Part shown: positions 1 to 9,678 of the stretch, piece after piece
Layout: each line of letters opens with the position of its first letter
Position numbering within the stretch: position 1 is the stretch's first letter
Assembly: GCA_013373445.1 (NCBI GenBank)
Contig: JABXHV010000082.1
Coordinates: forward strand, 1-49,582
DNA length: 49,582 bases
Source: Paracoccaceae bacterium
GTDB lineage: Bacteria > Pseudomonadota > Alphaproteobacteria > Rhizobiales > Stappiaceae
Reading direction: 5' to 3'
Notes under the pieces: generated by a model
Told to the model about the DNA's origin: nothing
What the model saw: only the letters and a program-made list of their open reading frames with translations
The model's database searches: none
Made by a program: the position numbers and the translations under genes

Positions 1-852
1 GTGCACAACAAGTTTGTGGTCGATGGTCTACGCGACAAGGGGGCGGTCTTTGTCGAGGAGTTGGAAGAAATCCCTGCAGAAGATCGCGAATGCCCAGTGA
101 TCTTCTCTGCTCACGGCGTGCCAAAGTCCGTGCCGGAAGATGCAGCATCGCGCAAAATGTTCTTCCTGGATGCGACCTGCCCGCTGGTTTCCAAGGTGCA
201 TAAGGAAGCCGAGATTCACGACCGCCGGGATCGGGAAATCGTTCTGATCGGACATCAGGGGCACCCTGAAGTTATCGGCACAATGGGCCAGCTGCCCGAT
301 GGCACCGTCAGCCTGATCGAGACAGAAGACGATGCTTGGGCCTTCCAGCCTAAAACAGATCGACAGCTTGCGTTTTTGACCCAGACCACTCTATCGGTTG
401 ATGATACAGCGGGGATCGTTCGGGTCCTCAAAGAACGCTTCCCCGATATTGTTGCTCCTCACAAAGAGGATATTTGTTATGCGACAACCAACCGCCAGGA
501 AGCCGTGAAAGAAGTTGCACCACAGGTTGATGCAATGATTGTCGTTGGCGCTCCGAACTCCTCAAACTCTCAGCGCCTGCGTGAGGTTGCCGAGCGTGCA
601 GGTTGTCGGGTTTCCCACCTCATCCAACGCGCCGCCGAGATCGACTGGGCGGCGTTTGAAGGTATTTCTACGCTTGGTCTGACAGCCGGAGCTTCCGCGC
701 CCGAGACGCTTGTGGAAGAAATCATCGCAGCATTTTCTGATCATTACACCGTGAAGGTGGAGATTGTGCGCACTGCAGAAGAAACCATTTCGTTCAACCT
801 GCCACGCGAACTTCGCGATTTTGCACAACAGGCGCGGGACGCCGCAGAGTAA
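1..852 (+). CDS. ispH: 4-hydroxy-3-methylbut-2-enyl diphosphate reductase, 5' partial
   Basis: Last enzyme of the MEP isoprenoid pathway, a 4Fe-4S protein that reduces HMBPP to IPP and DMAPP. The visible 283 residues hold two of the three cluster cysteines, in DATCPLV (Cys60) and [10 protein letters not shown] (Cys159). They also hold GHQGHPE with the catalytic Glu90, TQTTLS (127-132) and TAGASAP (228-234). The N-terminal segment with the first cysteine is missing. The GTG at base 1 is an internal valine codon ([10 protein letters not shown]), not a start, so the gene begins upstream of the window. It is followed after 3 nt by thrB, which implies cotranscription. Identification is secure. Confidence 0.97.
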   Translation: MHNKFVVDGLRDKGAVFVEELEEIPAEDRECPVIFSAHGVPKSVPEDAASRKMFFLDATCPLVSKVHKEAEIHDRRDREIVLIGHQGHPEVIGTMGQLPDGTVSLIETEDDAWAFQPKTDRQLAFLTQTTLSVDDTAGIVRVLKERFPDIVAPHKEDICYATTNRQEAVKEVAPQVDAMIVVGAPNSSNSQRLREVAERAGCRVSHLIQRAAEIDWAAFEGISTLGLTAGASAPETLVEEIIAAFSDHYTVKVEIVRTAEETISFNLPRELRDFAQQARDAAE

Positions 853-855
853 CAT

Positions 856-1821
856 ATGGCCGTATATACAGACGTCTCCGATGAAGAGCTCGAAGCCTTC
901 ATCGACACCTACGATATTGGGGGACTGCTCTCATTCAAGGGCATTGCGGAAGGTGTTGAGAACAGCAACTATCTGCTCCACACAGAGGGCGGCAGTTTCA
1001 TCCTGACCCTTTATGAAAAGCGCGTGAACCCGGATGATCTACCGTTCTTTCTGAACCTCAAGAAGCACCTGTCAAAGAATGGAATTTCCTGCCCTTTGCC
1101 CGTGGAGAACAAGGCTGGAAAGCTCTTGGGTGAATTGGCCGGGCGTCCAGCAGCAATCGTCACTTTCCTAGAAGGCATGTGGGTCAGGCGCCCAAAAGTC
1201 GCGCATTGCAGCGAGCTCGGTGCGGGGATGGCCAAGATGCATCTGGCAGGGCTCGACTTTGGCATGACCAGGACAAATTCGCTGTCGGTTCACGGCTGGC
1301 GACCTCTTTATGAACAAAGTGGGAGCCGGTCCGACACTGTCTCGCCCGGACTATGCAAGATCGTTGAAGACGAACTCGACTTTCTTGAGCAAAACTGGCC
1401 TAACGATTTGCCCTTTGGAGTGATCCACGCCGATCTTTTTCCGGACAACGTGTTCTTTCTGCAGGACAAACTTTCCGGTTTGATCGACTTCTATTTCGCC
1501 TGCACGGACGCCCTCACTTACGATCTGGCGATCTGCCTGAACGCCTGGTGCTTCGAAAGTGACGGCTCCTTCAATGTCACCAAGGCACGCGCACTTCTGA
1601 ATGGATATCAAAGTGTCCGCACGCTGGATGAAAAAGAATTCAACGCCCTGCCAATCCTGGCAAGAGGCTCGGCTCTTCGCTTCATGCTCACCCGTCTTTA
1701 TGACTGGCTCAGCGTGCCTGAGGGGGCATTGGTGACTCCAAAGGACCCACTCGAGTATCTCAAGAAACTGCGTTTTCATCAAACGGTTGAAAGTGCAACA
1801 TCCTATGGTTTGGTTCTATGA
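856..1821 (+). CDS. thrB: Homoserine kinase, APH-fold type (ThrB)
   Basis: Phosphorylates homoserine to O-phosphohomoserine, the substrate of threonine synthase. At 321 residues it matches the aminoglycoside-phosphotransferase-like ThrB of Alphaproteobacteria rather than the GHMP kinase of E. coli. The catalytic loop HADLFPDNV is at 191-199 and the metal-binding segment [17 protein letters not shown] at 210-226. The N-terminal lobe carries the nucleotide-binding VENSNYLL region (34-41). The ATG lies 3 nt after the ispH stop, and the TGA overlaps the rnhA ATG as ATGA. Its partner thrC is nearby at 8136-9542 on the other strand, so the two threonine genes are in separate transcription units. 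Confidence 0.95.
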   Translation: MAVYTDVSDEELEAFIDTYDIGGLLSFKGIAEGVENSNYLLHTEGGSFILTLYEKRVNPDDLPFFLNLKKHLSKNGISCPLPVENKAGKLLGELAGRPAAIVTFLEGMWVRRPKVAHCSELGAGMAKMHLAGLDFGMTRTNSLSVHGWRPLYEQSGSRSDTVSPGLCKIVEDELDFLEQNWPNDLPFGVIHADLFPDNVFFLQDKLSGLIDFYFACTDALTYDLAICLNAWCFESDGSFNVTKARALLNGYQSVRTLDEKEFNALPILARGSALRFMLTRLYDWLSVPEGALVTPKDPLEYLKKLRFHQTVESATSYGLVL

Positions 1822-2291
1822 GCGACAGTAACCGTGTCACGATCTATACGGACGGCGCCTGTTCGGGAAATCCCGGGCCTGGTGGGTGGGGCGCCATTCT
1901 GCGCTACGGCGACCATGAGCGAGAGCTTTGTGGTGGTGCTGCAGAAACAACGAACAACCGGATGGAACTGACTGCAGCGATTGAAGCTTTGAAAACGCTC
2001 AAACGCGCCTGCGCAATCGATCTGTATACAGACAGCACATATGTGCGCAGCGGGATCAAGGAATGGATTTCCGGCTGGAAACGCAACAACTGGCGCACTG
2101 CGGCCAAGAAACCTGTCAAGAATGCGGAACTGTGGCAGGAGCTCGATGAAGCTCGCCAACGTCATGACGTGACATGGCACTGGGTCAAAGGACATGCCGG
2201 CCACCCTGAAAATGAGCGCGCTGACGAACTTGCCCGTCAAGGCATGGCGCCCTACAAACCCGGTTTTGATCCGGACGGTATGGAGGTGTGA
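1818..2291 (+). CDS. rnhA: Ribonuclease HI
   Basis: Degrades the RNA strand of RNA-DNA hybrids, including R-loops and primer remnants. At 157 residues it is the usual RNase HI length. The catalytic acids sit in [16 protein letters not shown] (Asp12), NNRMELTA (Glu50), YTDSTYV (Asp72) and ENERADELA (Asp136), with the flexible-loop His126 in VKGHAGHP. All are offset by two from E. coli numbering. The basic handle region is present ([17 protein letters not shown], 86-102). The start overlaps the thrB stop by ATGA and the stop overlaps the next GTG, so all four genes at the left edge probably share one transcript. Confidence 0.96.
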   Translation: MSDSNRVTIYTDGACSGNPGPGGWGAILRYGDHERELCGGAAETTNNRMELTAAIEALKTLKRACAIDLYTDSTYVRSGIKEWISGWKRNNWRTAAKKPVKNAELWQELDEARQRHDVTWHWVKGHAGHPENERADELARQGMAPYKPGFDPDGMEV

Positions 2292-3250
2292 GACCGGCAG
2301 AGACCAGTTCGGAAGCCCGTTCAGGGGCAAGTTCAAGGGCTATGGCCCCGATGCAGGTGCTTGCACGCAATGCGAACGGCAAGCGTATCCTTATGGTCGC
2401 CAACCCGACCAGCGGCGGTTACCGCCCCAAAAAACTCGCAAAAATCAAAACTTATCTTGAGACAGCAGGTTGTGACGTCAAATTGCATCTCACGACGCGT
2501 GCCGGCGAAATTGAAGATATTGCAGCCAACCCGGCCCTGAATGTCGACATAATGGCGATAGCTGGCGGAGATGGTTCGATCAATGAAGCCCTTACCGGCC
2601 TTCAGTCAGCAGCCAATCCGCCGCACCTAGCAGTCATTCCGGCAGGTACGGCGAATGTACTGGCCCTTGAACTGAAACTACCAAAGCGCCCATGGGCTAT
2701 CGCAAGATCCATCTTGAATCAGCGTACAAGGCCCCTTCACTACGGGCTCGCCAATGGACATCCCTTTGTTCTGATGGCCTCTGCGGGTCTCGATGCAGAA
2801 GTCGTGCACGGCCTTCCTCTGGATCTGAAGCGCCGCCTCGGCAAGCTTGCCTATGTGCTAACGGCACTCAAAATCGGTTTCACGCGTCAAGGTGCCAACG
2901 TTTCTGTCGAAATCGATGGTGGTAAGGAACTAATTGGGAAGCTTGTTGTTGCCACCAACGGTCGCTTCTATGGAGGCCCTTTTGTTATATGCCCGGACGC
3001 ATCAGTCACGACATCGGGCTTGCATGTTCTGGTTCTAAAAAACGACGATCCGATCTCGGCCATTCGCTTCTGCCTCGCCTTGCTGATGGGGCGAGTTCAC
3101 AGGGCGAAGGGTGTTACGGTCACGGCTTTCAAGACAGCGCGCTTTCTTGCCCAGATACCCGTCGCCATGCAAATTGATGGCGACCCGTTTGGGGTCACAC
3201 CAGTCACAATCGAGACTGGCAGGGATCATCTGGATATTCTTGTCAGCTGA
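2288..3250 (+). CDS. Diacylglycerol kinase-family lipid kinase
   Basis: Member of the DagK catalytic-domain family (COG1597 type), which phosphorylates diacylglycerol, sphingoid bases or related lipids at the membrane. The substrate cannot be told from sequence. Visible motifs are NPTSGG (39-44), the nucleotide loop GGDGSINE (93-100) and [12 protein letters not shown] (118-129). The C-terminal beta-sandwich follows. The start is uncertain. A GTG at 2288 overlaps the rnhA TGA, but its GGAGG is only 1 nt away. ATGs at 2342 and 2351 would remove a low-complexity N-terminus and start nearer the first conserved strand. The gene converges with the GGDEF/EAL gene with 3 nt between stops. Confidence 0.85.
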   Translation: MRPAETSSEARSGASSRAMAPMQVLARNANGKRILMVANPTSGGYRPKKLAKIKTYLETAGCDVKLHLTTRAGEIEDIAANPALNVDIMAIAGGDGSINEALTGLQSAANPPHLAVIPAGTANVLALELKLPKRPWAIARSILNQRTRPLHYGLANGHPFVLMASAGLDAEVVHGLPLDLKRRLGKLAYVLTALKIGFTRQGANVSVEIDGGKELIGKLVVATNGRFYGGPFVICPDASVTTSGLHVLVLKNDDPISAIRFCLALLMGRVHRAKGVTVTAFKTARFLAQIPVAMQIDGDPFGVTPVTIETGRDHLDILVS

Positions 3251-3253
3251 CAA

Positions 3254-6187
3254 TCAGAACTTTTTGGCAGTTCCCTTGCGCAGAAGCTTGGTTGCCTCGT
3301 CGGCCGGCATTGCCTGACCGAAGTAGAAACCTTGTGCGAATTCGCAGCCGAGCTGATGCAATTCAAGCGCATCGGCCTCGTTCTCCGCGCCCTCCGCCAC
3401 AATTGCCATTCCCAGGTCATGCCCCATCGCAACAATCGAGCGCAGCAAAACAGGCCGTGCGGACTGTCCGTTGGACTTTACGAACGACTGATCGATCTTG
3501 ATCGTGTCAAAAGGCAGGCGCTGAAGGTAGGACAGTGACGAATGCCCCGTCCCAAAATCATCCAGCGACAGACCTGCACCCAGAGCTTTCAGCCGTTCCA
3601 GTACCTTTGTGGAATACTCGGGATTGGACATGACCAGGGATTCAGTGAGTTCCAGTTTCAAAGTGCCGGGCGCAATGGATGACCTGGAGAAAATGGCTTT
3701 CACTTCATTGATCAGATCATGCTTTAAGAGCTGGCGCGACGACATGTTGATGCTGACGAAAGGCGGATGCTCGGTCTTGATATCACGCTGCCAGATCGCG
3801 AGCTGATGCGATCCTTTTTCGAGCATGTAAGTGCCCAGTTCATTGATCAGACCTGACTGTTCTGCAATCGGAATGAACTCGACCGGTGAAATCTTGCCTC
3901 GCTTTGGATGATCCCACCTTGCGAGAACCTCGAAACCGGCAATGGTCTGATCTTCAAGGCGCACAATCGGCTGGAAGAAGACACCAAGCGTTTCCTTTTT
4001 GATTGCGTCGCGCAGATCGCTTTCCATGTCGACAATGTTTTTGCCAAGTGGACGCAGGATCGGTCTGAAGACTTCCTGCCTGTCACCGCCGAGACGTTTG
4101 GCATGACTGAGTGCAATCTCACCATTCGCGACCAGTTCTTCGATGTCCTGTTTTTCGCCTTCGTAAAGCGCAATGCCCACGGAGCAGGTCAAGAAGATCT
4201 CGCGGTCGCCAAACGTAATCGGCGCCCGGACAGCTTTGCGCAAAGCATCAGCGAGTGCGACGATGCGGTCTGGCTCAGTCTCTGACAACAGGACGAGACC
4301 AAACTGATCTCCATTCACGCGGGATAGTGCGTCCTGACCGCCAATAATACGGGTCAATCTTCGAGCAACCGTAAGCAGGATACCGTCACCGGCAGACAAA
4401 CCAATACTGTCATTGACTTGCTTGAAGCGGTCGAGATTGATCACCAGGACGGTCGGTTTGCGTTCTTCTCCGGCGCGCGCCTGCGCTACGGCAACAGACA
4501 ACCGATCCATGAAGAGTTCACGGTTTGGCAATCCGGTCAGATTGTCATGAACCGCATCGTGCAGCAAACGTTCTTCAGCAGTGCGTTCTTCCGTGATGTC
4601 GAGGAGCGTTCCAACGCAGCGTATAACCTCGCCATCAGCACCAACGATCGGGCGCGCCCGCAGCTTGAACCAACGGAAGTGTCCATCTTCGGACCGCAGA
4701 CGGAAGTTCTGCTGAATTTTCCCACGGCGCTGATCAATCACTGCATCTAGCGTTGCCCTGAAGCGATCCGTGTCTTGTGGATGCAGCACACTCAACCAGT
4801 CGCGTGCAGGTCCAGCCAAGGTTCCCCGCTTCAAGTTGAGGATATCCTCAATCTCATTGCCGGTGAAGATGCGATCGCGGTCAACATCCCAATCCCAGAT
4901 GATATCGCCCGACCCTGTCAGAGCCAGTGCGCGACGTTCAACATCCGTGATCAGCCCCTGCGCGATTGCACCACCTGCGAATGCGTGCTGCATCACCGTA
5001 AATCCGATGAGCAGGACGATCAGGACCAGACCGCCGCCAAGAGCCGGCTGGACGATATCATTGGCCAGGTTGCCAGTGATCGCCATTGCCGCGCCAACCA
5101 TCCAGGATACAAGAAGCACCCAGGTGGGAAGCAACATGATGGCCCTGTCGTACCCTTTGACAGCGAGCATCACCACAGTGGCCATGCCCAAGATAGCGAT
5201 AATGGAAAGCGCCAGGCGCGCAATACCAGCTGCGACCGACGGGTCCCAAATCGCGACGCCCAAGAGGCCCAGCAACAGCACCAGCATGGTAAGTGCAAGA
5301 TGGCTGTAGTGAATATTCCAGCGATTGAGGTTCAAGTATGCGTAGAGAAAGACGATCAAGCTCGCCGCCAGCATGATTTCCGCGCACGCTCGGTATAATT
5401 GGTCATTGCCCTGCGTGACTTGAAAGACCCGACTGAAGAAGCCGAAGTCAATGCACAAATATGCCAATACGGCCCAGGCCAGTGTCGCAGTGGCAGGGAA
5501 CATGACGGTGCCCTTGACCACGAACAAGATGGTCAGGAAGAGAGCCAAAAGACCGGAAATGCCAAGAATGATGCCGCGATAAAGCGTATAGGCGTTGATC
5601 GTTTCCTTATAAACGTCCGGCTCCCACAGCCGGAATTGCGGCAGGTTTGGAGACGTCAGTTCAACAACAAATGTAATAATCGCCCCAGGATCCAGGGTGA
5701 TAAGGAATACATCCGCCTCGAGACTCTTGACGCGCTGTGCCGGTATGCCCTGACTTGGTGTAATTGCCCTGATGCGGGAAGACCCCAGATCCGGCCAGAT
5801 CAGACGCGATCCAACCAACTGGAAGAACGGTGCAACCAGCAAACGGTCGACCTGTTCGTCACTGGTGTTGGCAAGAGCGAAGACTGCCCAGTCGCGATTC
5901 TTCGCGCCTCGGGCCGCAACTTCAATTCGTCGGACAATTCCGTCTGCTCCAGGGGCCGTTGAAACCTGAATGCGCGACCCCGCGCCGCGATGAATTTCCA
6001 CCGCACCGGACAGGTCAAGCGCATCCACATCCAGCGGAACCTGAATCGGTTCGACGGCCTGTGCCGGCAATGCAGCACCAACGAGAACAACAAAAAGGAC
6101 CAGCAGGGCAAACAGCTTTGATATGCCCCGTAACCATTCCGGCATCAGTTTCGACATGTTAGGAAGAGTTACCGATTTGAACGGCAT
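3254..6187 (-). CDS. Membrane 7TMR-like/PAS/degenerate GGDEF/EAL protein, likely c-di-GMP phosphodiesterase
   Basis: A 977-residue inner-membrane signalling protein. In order it has a signal-like segment (22-44), a periplasmic beta-rich domain resembling 7TMR-DISM extracellular domains (about 45-200), about seven hydrophobic helices (204-402), a PAS (418-533), GGDEF (542-710) and EAL (720-970). The GGDEF signature reads NGDQF (625-629) and the I-site position reads GGQD (616-619), so cyclase activity and product inhibition are unlikely. The EAL side looks complete: EVL (753-755), Asn814, Glu846, Asp876/Asp877, Lys897, Glu932 and Gln952. Hydrolysis of c-di-GMP, perhaps tuned by GTP at the dead GGDEF, is inference. 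It is the last gene of the thrC transcript, 1 nt after the GNAT start region. Confidence 0.9.
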   Translation of the reverse strand: MPFKSVTLPNMSKLMPEWLRGISKLFALLVLFVVLVGAALPAQAVEPIQVPLDVDALDLSGAVEIHRGAGSRIQVSTAPGADGIVRRIEVAARGAKNRDWAVFALANTSDEQVDRLLVAPFFQLVGSRLIWPDLGSSRIRAITPSQGIPAQRVKSLEADVFLITLDPGAIITFVVELTSPNLPQFRLWEPDVYKETINAYTLYRGIILGISGLLALFLTILFVVKGTVMFPATATLAWAVLAYLCIDFGFFSRVFQVTQGNDQLYRACAEIMLAASLIVFLYAYLNLNRWNIHYSHLALTMLVLLLGLLGVAIWDPSVAAGIARLALSIIAILGMATVVMLAVKGYDRAIMLLPTWVLLVSWMVGAAMAITGNLANDIVQPALGGGLVLIVLLIGFTVMQHAFAGGAIAQGLITDVERRALALTGSGDIIWDWDVDRDRIFTGNEIEDILNLKRGTLAGPARDWLSVLHPQDTDRFRATLDAVIDQRRGKIQQNFRLRSEDGHFRWFKLRARPIVGADGEVIRCVGTLLDITEERTAEERLLHDAVHDNLTGLPNRELFMDRLSVAVAQARAGEERKPTVLVINLDRFKQVNDSIGLSAGDGILLTVARRLTRIIGGQDALSRVNGDQFGLVLLSETEPDRIVALADALRKAVRAPITFGDREIFLTCSVGIALYEGEKQDIEELVANGEIALSHAKRLGGDRQEVFRPILRPLGKNIVDMESDLRDAIKKETLGVFFQPIVRLEDQTIAGFEVLARWDHPKRGKISPVEFIPIAEQSGLINELGTYMLEKGSHQLAIWQRDIKTEHPPFVSINMSSRQLLKHDLINEVKAIFSRSSIAPGTLKLELTESLVMSNPEYSTKVLERLKALGAGLSLDDFGTGHSSLSYLQRLPFDTIKIDQSFVKSNGQSARPVLLRSIVAMGHDLGMAIVAEGAENEADALELHQLGCEFAQGFYFGQAMPADEATKLLRKGTAKKF

Positions 6188-6188
6188 G

Positions 6189-6830
6189 TCACAAGAATTC
6201 TTTCAACTTGCCCCCGATTGATACGCGCGGGGTTTTGTTTCTCATTGCCCAATCTTCAGCAAGACACGAAAAGAGCATGTGGTCTTGCCAACGACCGTTG
6301 ATCAAAAGGTAGTTCCTTGCATATCCCTCCTGCCGGAATCCGACAGTTCTGAGAAGTCTCATGGAACGTTCGTTGGTCGGCAGGCAAGCTGCTTCCACCC
6401 TATGAAGCCGCAACGTATGGTAACAAAATGGCAATACAGCGGTGACTGCGCGGGTCATATAACCTTTTCCTGCATTTTGCACGCCCATCCAATAGCCAAG
6501 CGTCACATTTTGGCTAACTCCACGTCGAATATTGGCGAGGGTGACGCCACCGATAACGGCATTGGTCTTTGCGGTCACGAGCAACATTGCAAGACTGCGC
6601 CCTTCCTCGCGCTCACGCGCATAGCGCTTCAAGCGTCTCCGGAAGGCAGGTTTGGTCAGGTCGTTCTCCGGCCATGCAGGCTCCCAGGGGCGCAAGAACT
6701 CGCGACTTGCCATGCGTGTTTCTGACCAGGATTCAAAATCGGACATCGAGGGCGGTCGCAATAGCAGATCCCCCATCTCGATATGTGGCAGATGGTCCAA
6801 AGAGCGCGCTGATGGTTTTGAAAAAAGCAT
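6189..6830 (-). CDS. RimJ/RimL-type GNAT N-acetyltransferase
   Basis: A 213-residue GNAT enzyme of the ribosomal-protein-alanine acetyltransferase type. It transfers acetyl from acetyl-CoA to a protein N-terminus or small amine, and the substrate is not predictable. Typical features are the N-terminal LLLRPPSMSDFESW, the AcCoA-binding segment GYWMGVQNAGKGYMTRAV (about 119-136), and the C-terminal RVEAACLPTNERSMRLL followed by VGFRQEGYARNYLLINGRW. The ATG at 6830 lies 15 nt after the M16 peptidase. The stop is 1 nt before the start of the GGDEF/EAL gene. In many Rhizobiales this GNAT follows thrC and the peptidase, so the linkage is old rather than accidental (from memory of the group). Confidence 0.88.
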   Translation of the reverse strand: MLFSKPSARSLDHLPHIEMGDLLLRPPSMSDFESWSETRMASREFLRPWEPAWPENDLTKPAFRRRLKRYAREREEGRSLAMLLVTAKTNAVIGGVTLANIRRGVSQNVTLGYWMGVQNAGKGYMTRAVTAVLPFCYHTLRLHRVEAACLPTNERSMRLLRTVGFRQEGYARNYLLINGRWQDHMLFSCLAEDWAMRNKTPRVSIGGKLKEFL

Positions 6831-6845
6831 CCTCGCGTCCCGGGT

Positions 6846-8132
6846 CTAGTTTGCGGCGGCCTGCAAGAGCGGCTCTGCTAACTTGTTTGCGAAGTCTTCG
6901 ACCTTCATCAGGTTGTTGACCGGACCGACTGCCGTCAAGGTTGGCATTGACCCGCAGAACACTTCCTTGGCCACCCGCCGGATATCGGCTGCCGTGACTT
7001 CCTCGATACGCTCGGAGATCTCATTGATATCCATGACACGGCCGTGAACGAGGATCTGCCGAGCGATCTGACCTGCCCGTGCCGTTGGACTTTCAAGCGC
7101 CATCATCAAGCCAGCACGGATTTGAGCGCGTGAACGCTCCACTTCCCGTTCGGAAATTGTTTCTCCGGCTTGCTGCAATTCATAGACGATCAGTTCCAAC
7201 AGTGGCGGAATGTCTCCCTGACTCGTGGCTGCATGGATTGCAAACGCACCGGTGTCAGAGAAAGCCCAATGGAACGAATAGATCGCATAGCACAGGCCAT
7301 GCTTCTCACGCACTTCCTGGAAGAGGCGCGATGACATGCCGCCGCCGAGTATCGAAGCCAAGATCTGGATTGCGTAATAATCCTTGGACTTGTAGGGGCG
7401 ACCTTCAAACCCAATCAGGATCTGAGCTTCCATCAGGTCCTTGACCAGACTGTTCTCGCCGCCCTTGTACTGTGCACCCGCAGTCTGAATGGCAGGCTCA
7501 GGGCGGATTTTGACAAACTTCTCTTCAGCCAGGCTGACAAGAGCATCATGATCGACAGCACCCGCTGCAGAGAGCACCATGTCGGGACCCCGGTAGCGGT
7601 CCTCCAAGTACCCCTGAAGCGCCTCGGTCGAGAACCCCTTCACACTTTCAGTCGTACCCAGGATCGGTCGACCAAGTGGTTGATCTGGCCAGGCAGTTGA
7701 CTGGAACAGATCGAATGCACGGTCTTCCGGAGAATCGATAGCAGCGCCGAGCTCTTGCAAGATGACATGTTTCTCGCGTTCCAATTCGCCTTTATCAAAC
7801 ACCGAATGCTGGAGGATGTCTGACAAAAGATCGACCGCCAAAGGCACGTCTTCTTCCAGCACCCGTGCGTAATAGCTGGTGTGTTCAATGCTCGTTGCCG
7901 CATTGAGCTCGCCGCCAACAGCTTCGATTTGCTCGGCAATCTCGAGCGCCGTTCGGGACAAGGTGCCCTTGAAGGCCATGTGTTCGAGCAAATGGGTGAT
8001 CCCGTTCTGCTCCAAAGTTTCTTCGCGCGACCCGGTGCGAACCCAGACCCCCAAAGCGGCGGTCTTGAGATGCGGCATATGATCGGTGACAACTGTCATG
8101 CCATTGCTAAGCGTGGTCGTACGAACATCCAT
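6846..8132 (-). CDS. M16 zinc peptidase (mitochondrial processing peptidase-like)
   Basis: A 428-residue insulinase-family peptidase resembling the beta subunit of the mitochondrial processing peptidase. The inverted zinc motif HLLEH is at 47-51, in NGITHLLEHMAFKGT, with the third ligand Glu127 in VILQELGA. This is therefore the catalytically competent type, not the inactive partner subunit. The C-terminal half has the second inactive M16 repeat, with the glycine-rich segment ASILGGGMSSRLFQEVREK. No signal peptide is seen, so cytoplasmic action is likely. The GGGAGG Shine-Dalgarno is about 8 nt before ATG. It begins 3 nt after the thrC stop, a pairing common in Alphaproteobacteria. Confidence 0.94.
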   Translation of the reverse strand: MDVRTTTLSNGMTVVTDHMPHLKTAALGVWVRTGSREETLEQNGITHLLEHMAFKGTLSRTALEIAEQIEAVGGELNAATSIEHTSYYARVLEEDVPLAVDLLSDILQHSVFDKGELEREKHVILQELGAAIDSPEDRAFDLFQSTAWPDQPLGRPILGTTESVKGFSTEALQGYLEDRYRGPDMVLSAAGAVDHDALVSLAEEKFVKIRPEPAIQTAGAQYKGGENSLVKDLMEAQILIGFEGRPYKSKDYYAIQILASILGGGMSSRLFQEVREKHGLCYAIYSFHWAFSDTGAFAIHAATSQGDIPPLLELIVYELQQAGETISEREVERSRAQIRAGLMMALESPTARAGQIARQILVHGRVMDINEISERIEEVTAADIRRVAKEVFCGSMPTLTAVGPVNNLMKVEDFANKLAEPLLQAAAN

Positions 8133-8135
8133 TAT

Positions 8136-9542
8136 TTAAGCCTCCCCGGCTGTTGCACGAGCATTGTCCTCGATGAAGCGCTCAACATCAATGAGGTCTG
8201 CTGGCAACGACGTGACACGTTCCTTCGCCTCCATCATCGGGAGCAGTTCTGGAGGAAGCTCTGGGCGAACAGCCGACGCTGCTTCAACCGCGTCGGGGAA
8301 TTTGGCAGGATGCGCGGTGCCCAGGATGACCATCGGCGTTGTGCCGTTGTCATACTCAGCCGCAACATGGACGCCGATGGCCGTGTGCGGATCAAGCAGA
8401 TAGTTGTTTTCTTTCAGCACACCCGCAATTGTTTCGGCCGTCTGAGCTTCATCGCATCGCCCTGCGGCAAAGTCGCGCCGAATGGAAGCGAGCGGCGCAT
8501 CTGCAATCGTAAAGCACCCTGATTGGCTAAGTTGAGACATCAAACGACCAACAGCCTCTCCGTCCCGACCATAAGCTTCGCACAACAAGCGCTCGAAATT
8601 GGAAGAAATCTGGATGTCCATCGACGGTGATGTCGTCTGTTTGACGCCGCGCATTTCGTATTCACCGGATGCCATGGTGCGCGCCAGGATATCGTTGACG
8701 TTGGTTGCTACGACAAGCTTTTCGATCGGCAAGCCCATCTGCAATGCCACATAGCCTGCAAAGACGTCACCAAAGTTGCCGGTGGGAACGGTGAAAGACA
8801 CCTTGCGATGCGGACTGCCAAGGGCAGCACCGGCGACAAAATAGTACACCACTTGAGCGACAATACGGGCCCAATTGATGGAGTTAACACCAGACAGGCG
8901 CACACGGTCGCGGAAGGCCGAATGATTGAACATGCCTTTGAGGATCGACTGGCAATCGTCAAAATTGCCATCAAGGGCCAGTGAATGCACATTGGACTCA
9001 GTCGGTGTGGTCATCTGTCGACGCTGAACCGGTGAGACCTTGCCTTCAGGAAACAGAATAAAGATATCGGTCCGGTCTCGGCCGCGGAAAGCTTCAATCG
9101 CGGCGCCGCCTGTATCGCCAGATGTCGCGCCAACTATCGTCGCGCGCAGATCGCGTTTTTCCAGAACGTAGTCCATCAAACGGCCAATCAGCTGCATGGC
9201 AACATCTTTGAAAGCCAGAGTTGGGCCGTGAAAGAGTTCAAGTACAAAACGGTTGGGAGCGATCTGAACCAGAGGCGTCACAGCCTCGTGCCGAAAGGTG
9301 GCATAGGCTTCTTCGATCATCGCACGCAGGTCATCGTCAGGAATCTCGCCACCAACGAAGGGCTGGATTACTTCGAACGCTACGTCGGCGTAGGGCTTGC
9401 CTGCAAATGAGGCGATTTTTTCAGCGCTGAACGTTGGCCATTCTTGGGGCAAATAAAGCCCACCATCGCGCGCGAGCCCCTGCAGGAGAACATCGGAAAA
9501 GCCAAGAATAGGTGCTTCGCCGCGCGTACTAAAATATTTCAC
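8136..9542 (-). CDS. thrC: Threonine synthase
   Basis: PLP enzyme converting O-phosphohomoserine to threonine. The 468 residues begin MKYFSTRGEAPILGFSDVLL, the usual N-terminus of the long (fungal and proteobacterial) ThrC type. The PLP lysine is Lys112 in FHGPTLAFKDVAM, and the phosphate-binding GATSGDTGGAA lies further along. The start is GTG at 9542, with GGAGG about 10 nt upstream. It heads a four-gene minus-strand run (thrC, M16 peptidase, GNAT, GGDEF/EAL) with gaps of 3, 15 and 1 nt. The 136 nt upstream (9543-9678) should hold the promoter, but no clear -35/-10 was identified. Confidence 0.97.
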   Translation of the reverse strand: MKYFSTRGEAPILGFSDVLLQGLARDGGLYLPQEWPTFSAEKIASFAGKPYADVAFEVIQPFVGGEIPDDDLRAMIEEAYATFRHEAVTPLVQIAPNRFVLELFHGPTLAFKDVAMQLIGRLMDYVLEKRDLRATIVGATSGDTGGAAIEAFRGRDRTDIFILFPEGKVSPVQRRQMTTPTESNVHSLALDGNFDDCQSILKGMFNHSAFRDRVRLSGVNSINWARIVAQVVYYFVAGAALGSPHRKVSFTVPTGNFGDVFAGYVALQMGLPIEKLVVATNVNDILARTMASGEYEMRGVKQTTSPSMDIQISSNFERLLCEAYGRDGEAVGRLMSQLSQSGCFTIADAPLASIRRDFAAGRCDEAQTAETIAGVLKENNYLLDPHTAIGVHVAAEYDNGTTPMVILGTAHPAKFPDAVEAASAVRPELPPELLPMMEAKERVTSLPADLIDVERFIEDNARATAGEA

Positions 9543-9678
9543 CGCCCGTTTGCCTCCGCGATACAGTTTATTGCTTATTGCCGGGAAAGATCCCGGTCAG
9601 TTTGACATCACAGCTACATAACCAAATATGCCAGTCAGTACAAACCTTGTATGGATTTAAAGGGTATTTTAGCGGTCA

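Noticed and set aside
3609-6162. Several plus-strand frames of 100-207 codons antisense to the GGDEF/EAL gene
   Set aside because: They are shadows of the long real frame and have no ribosome site or domain.
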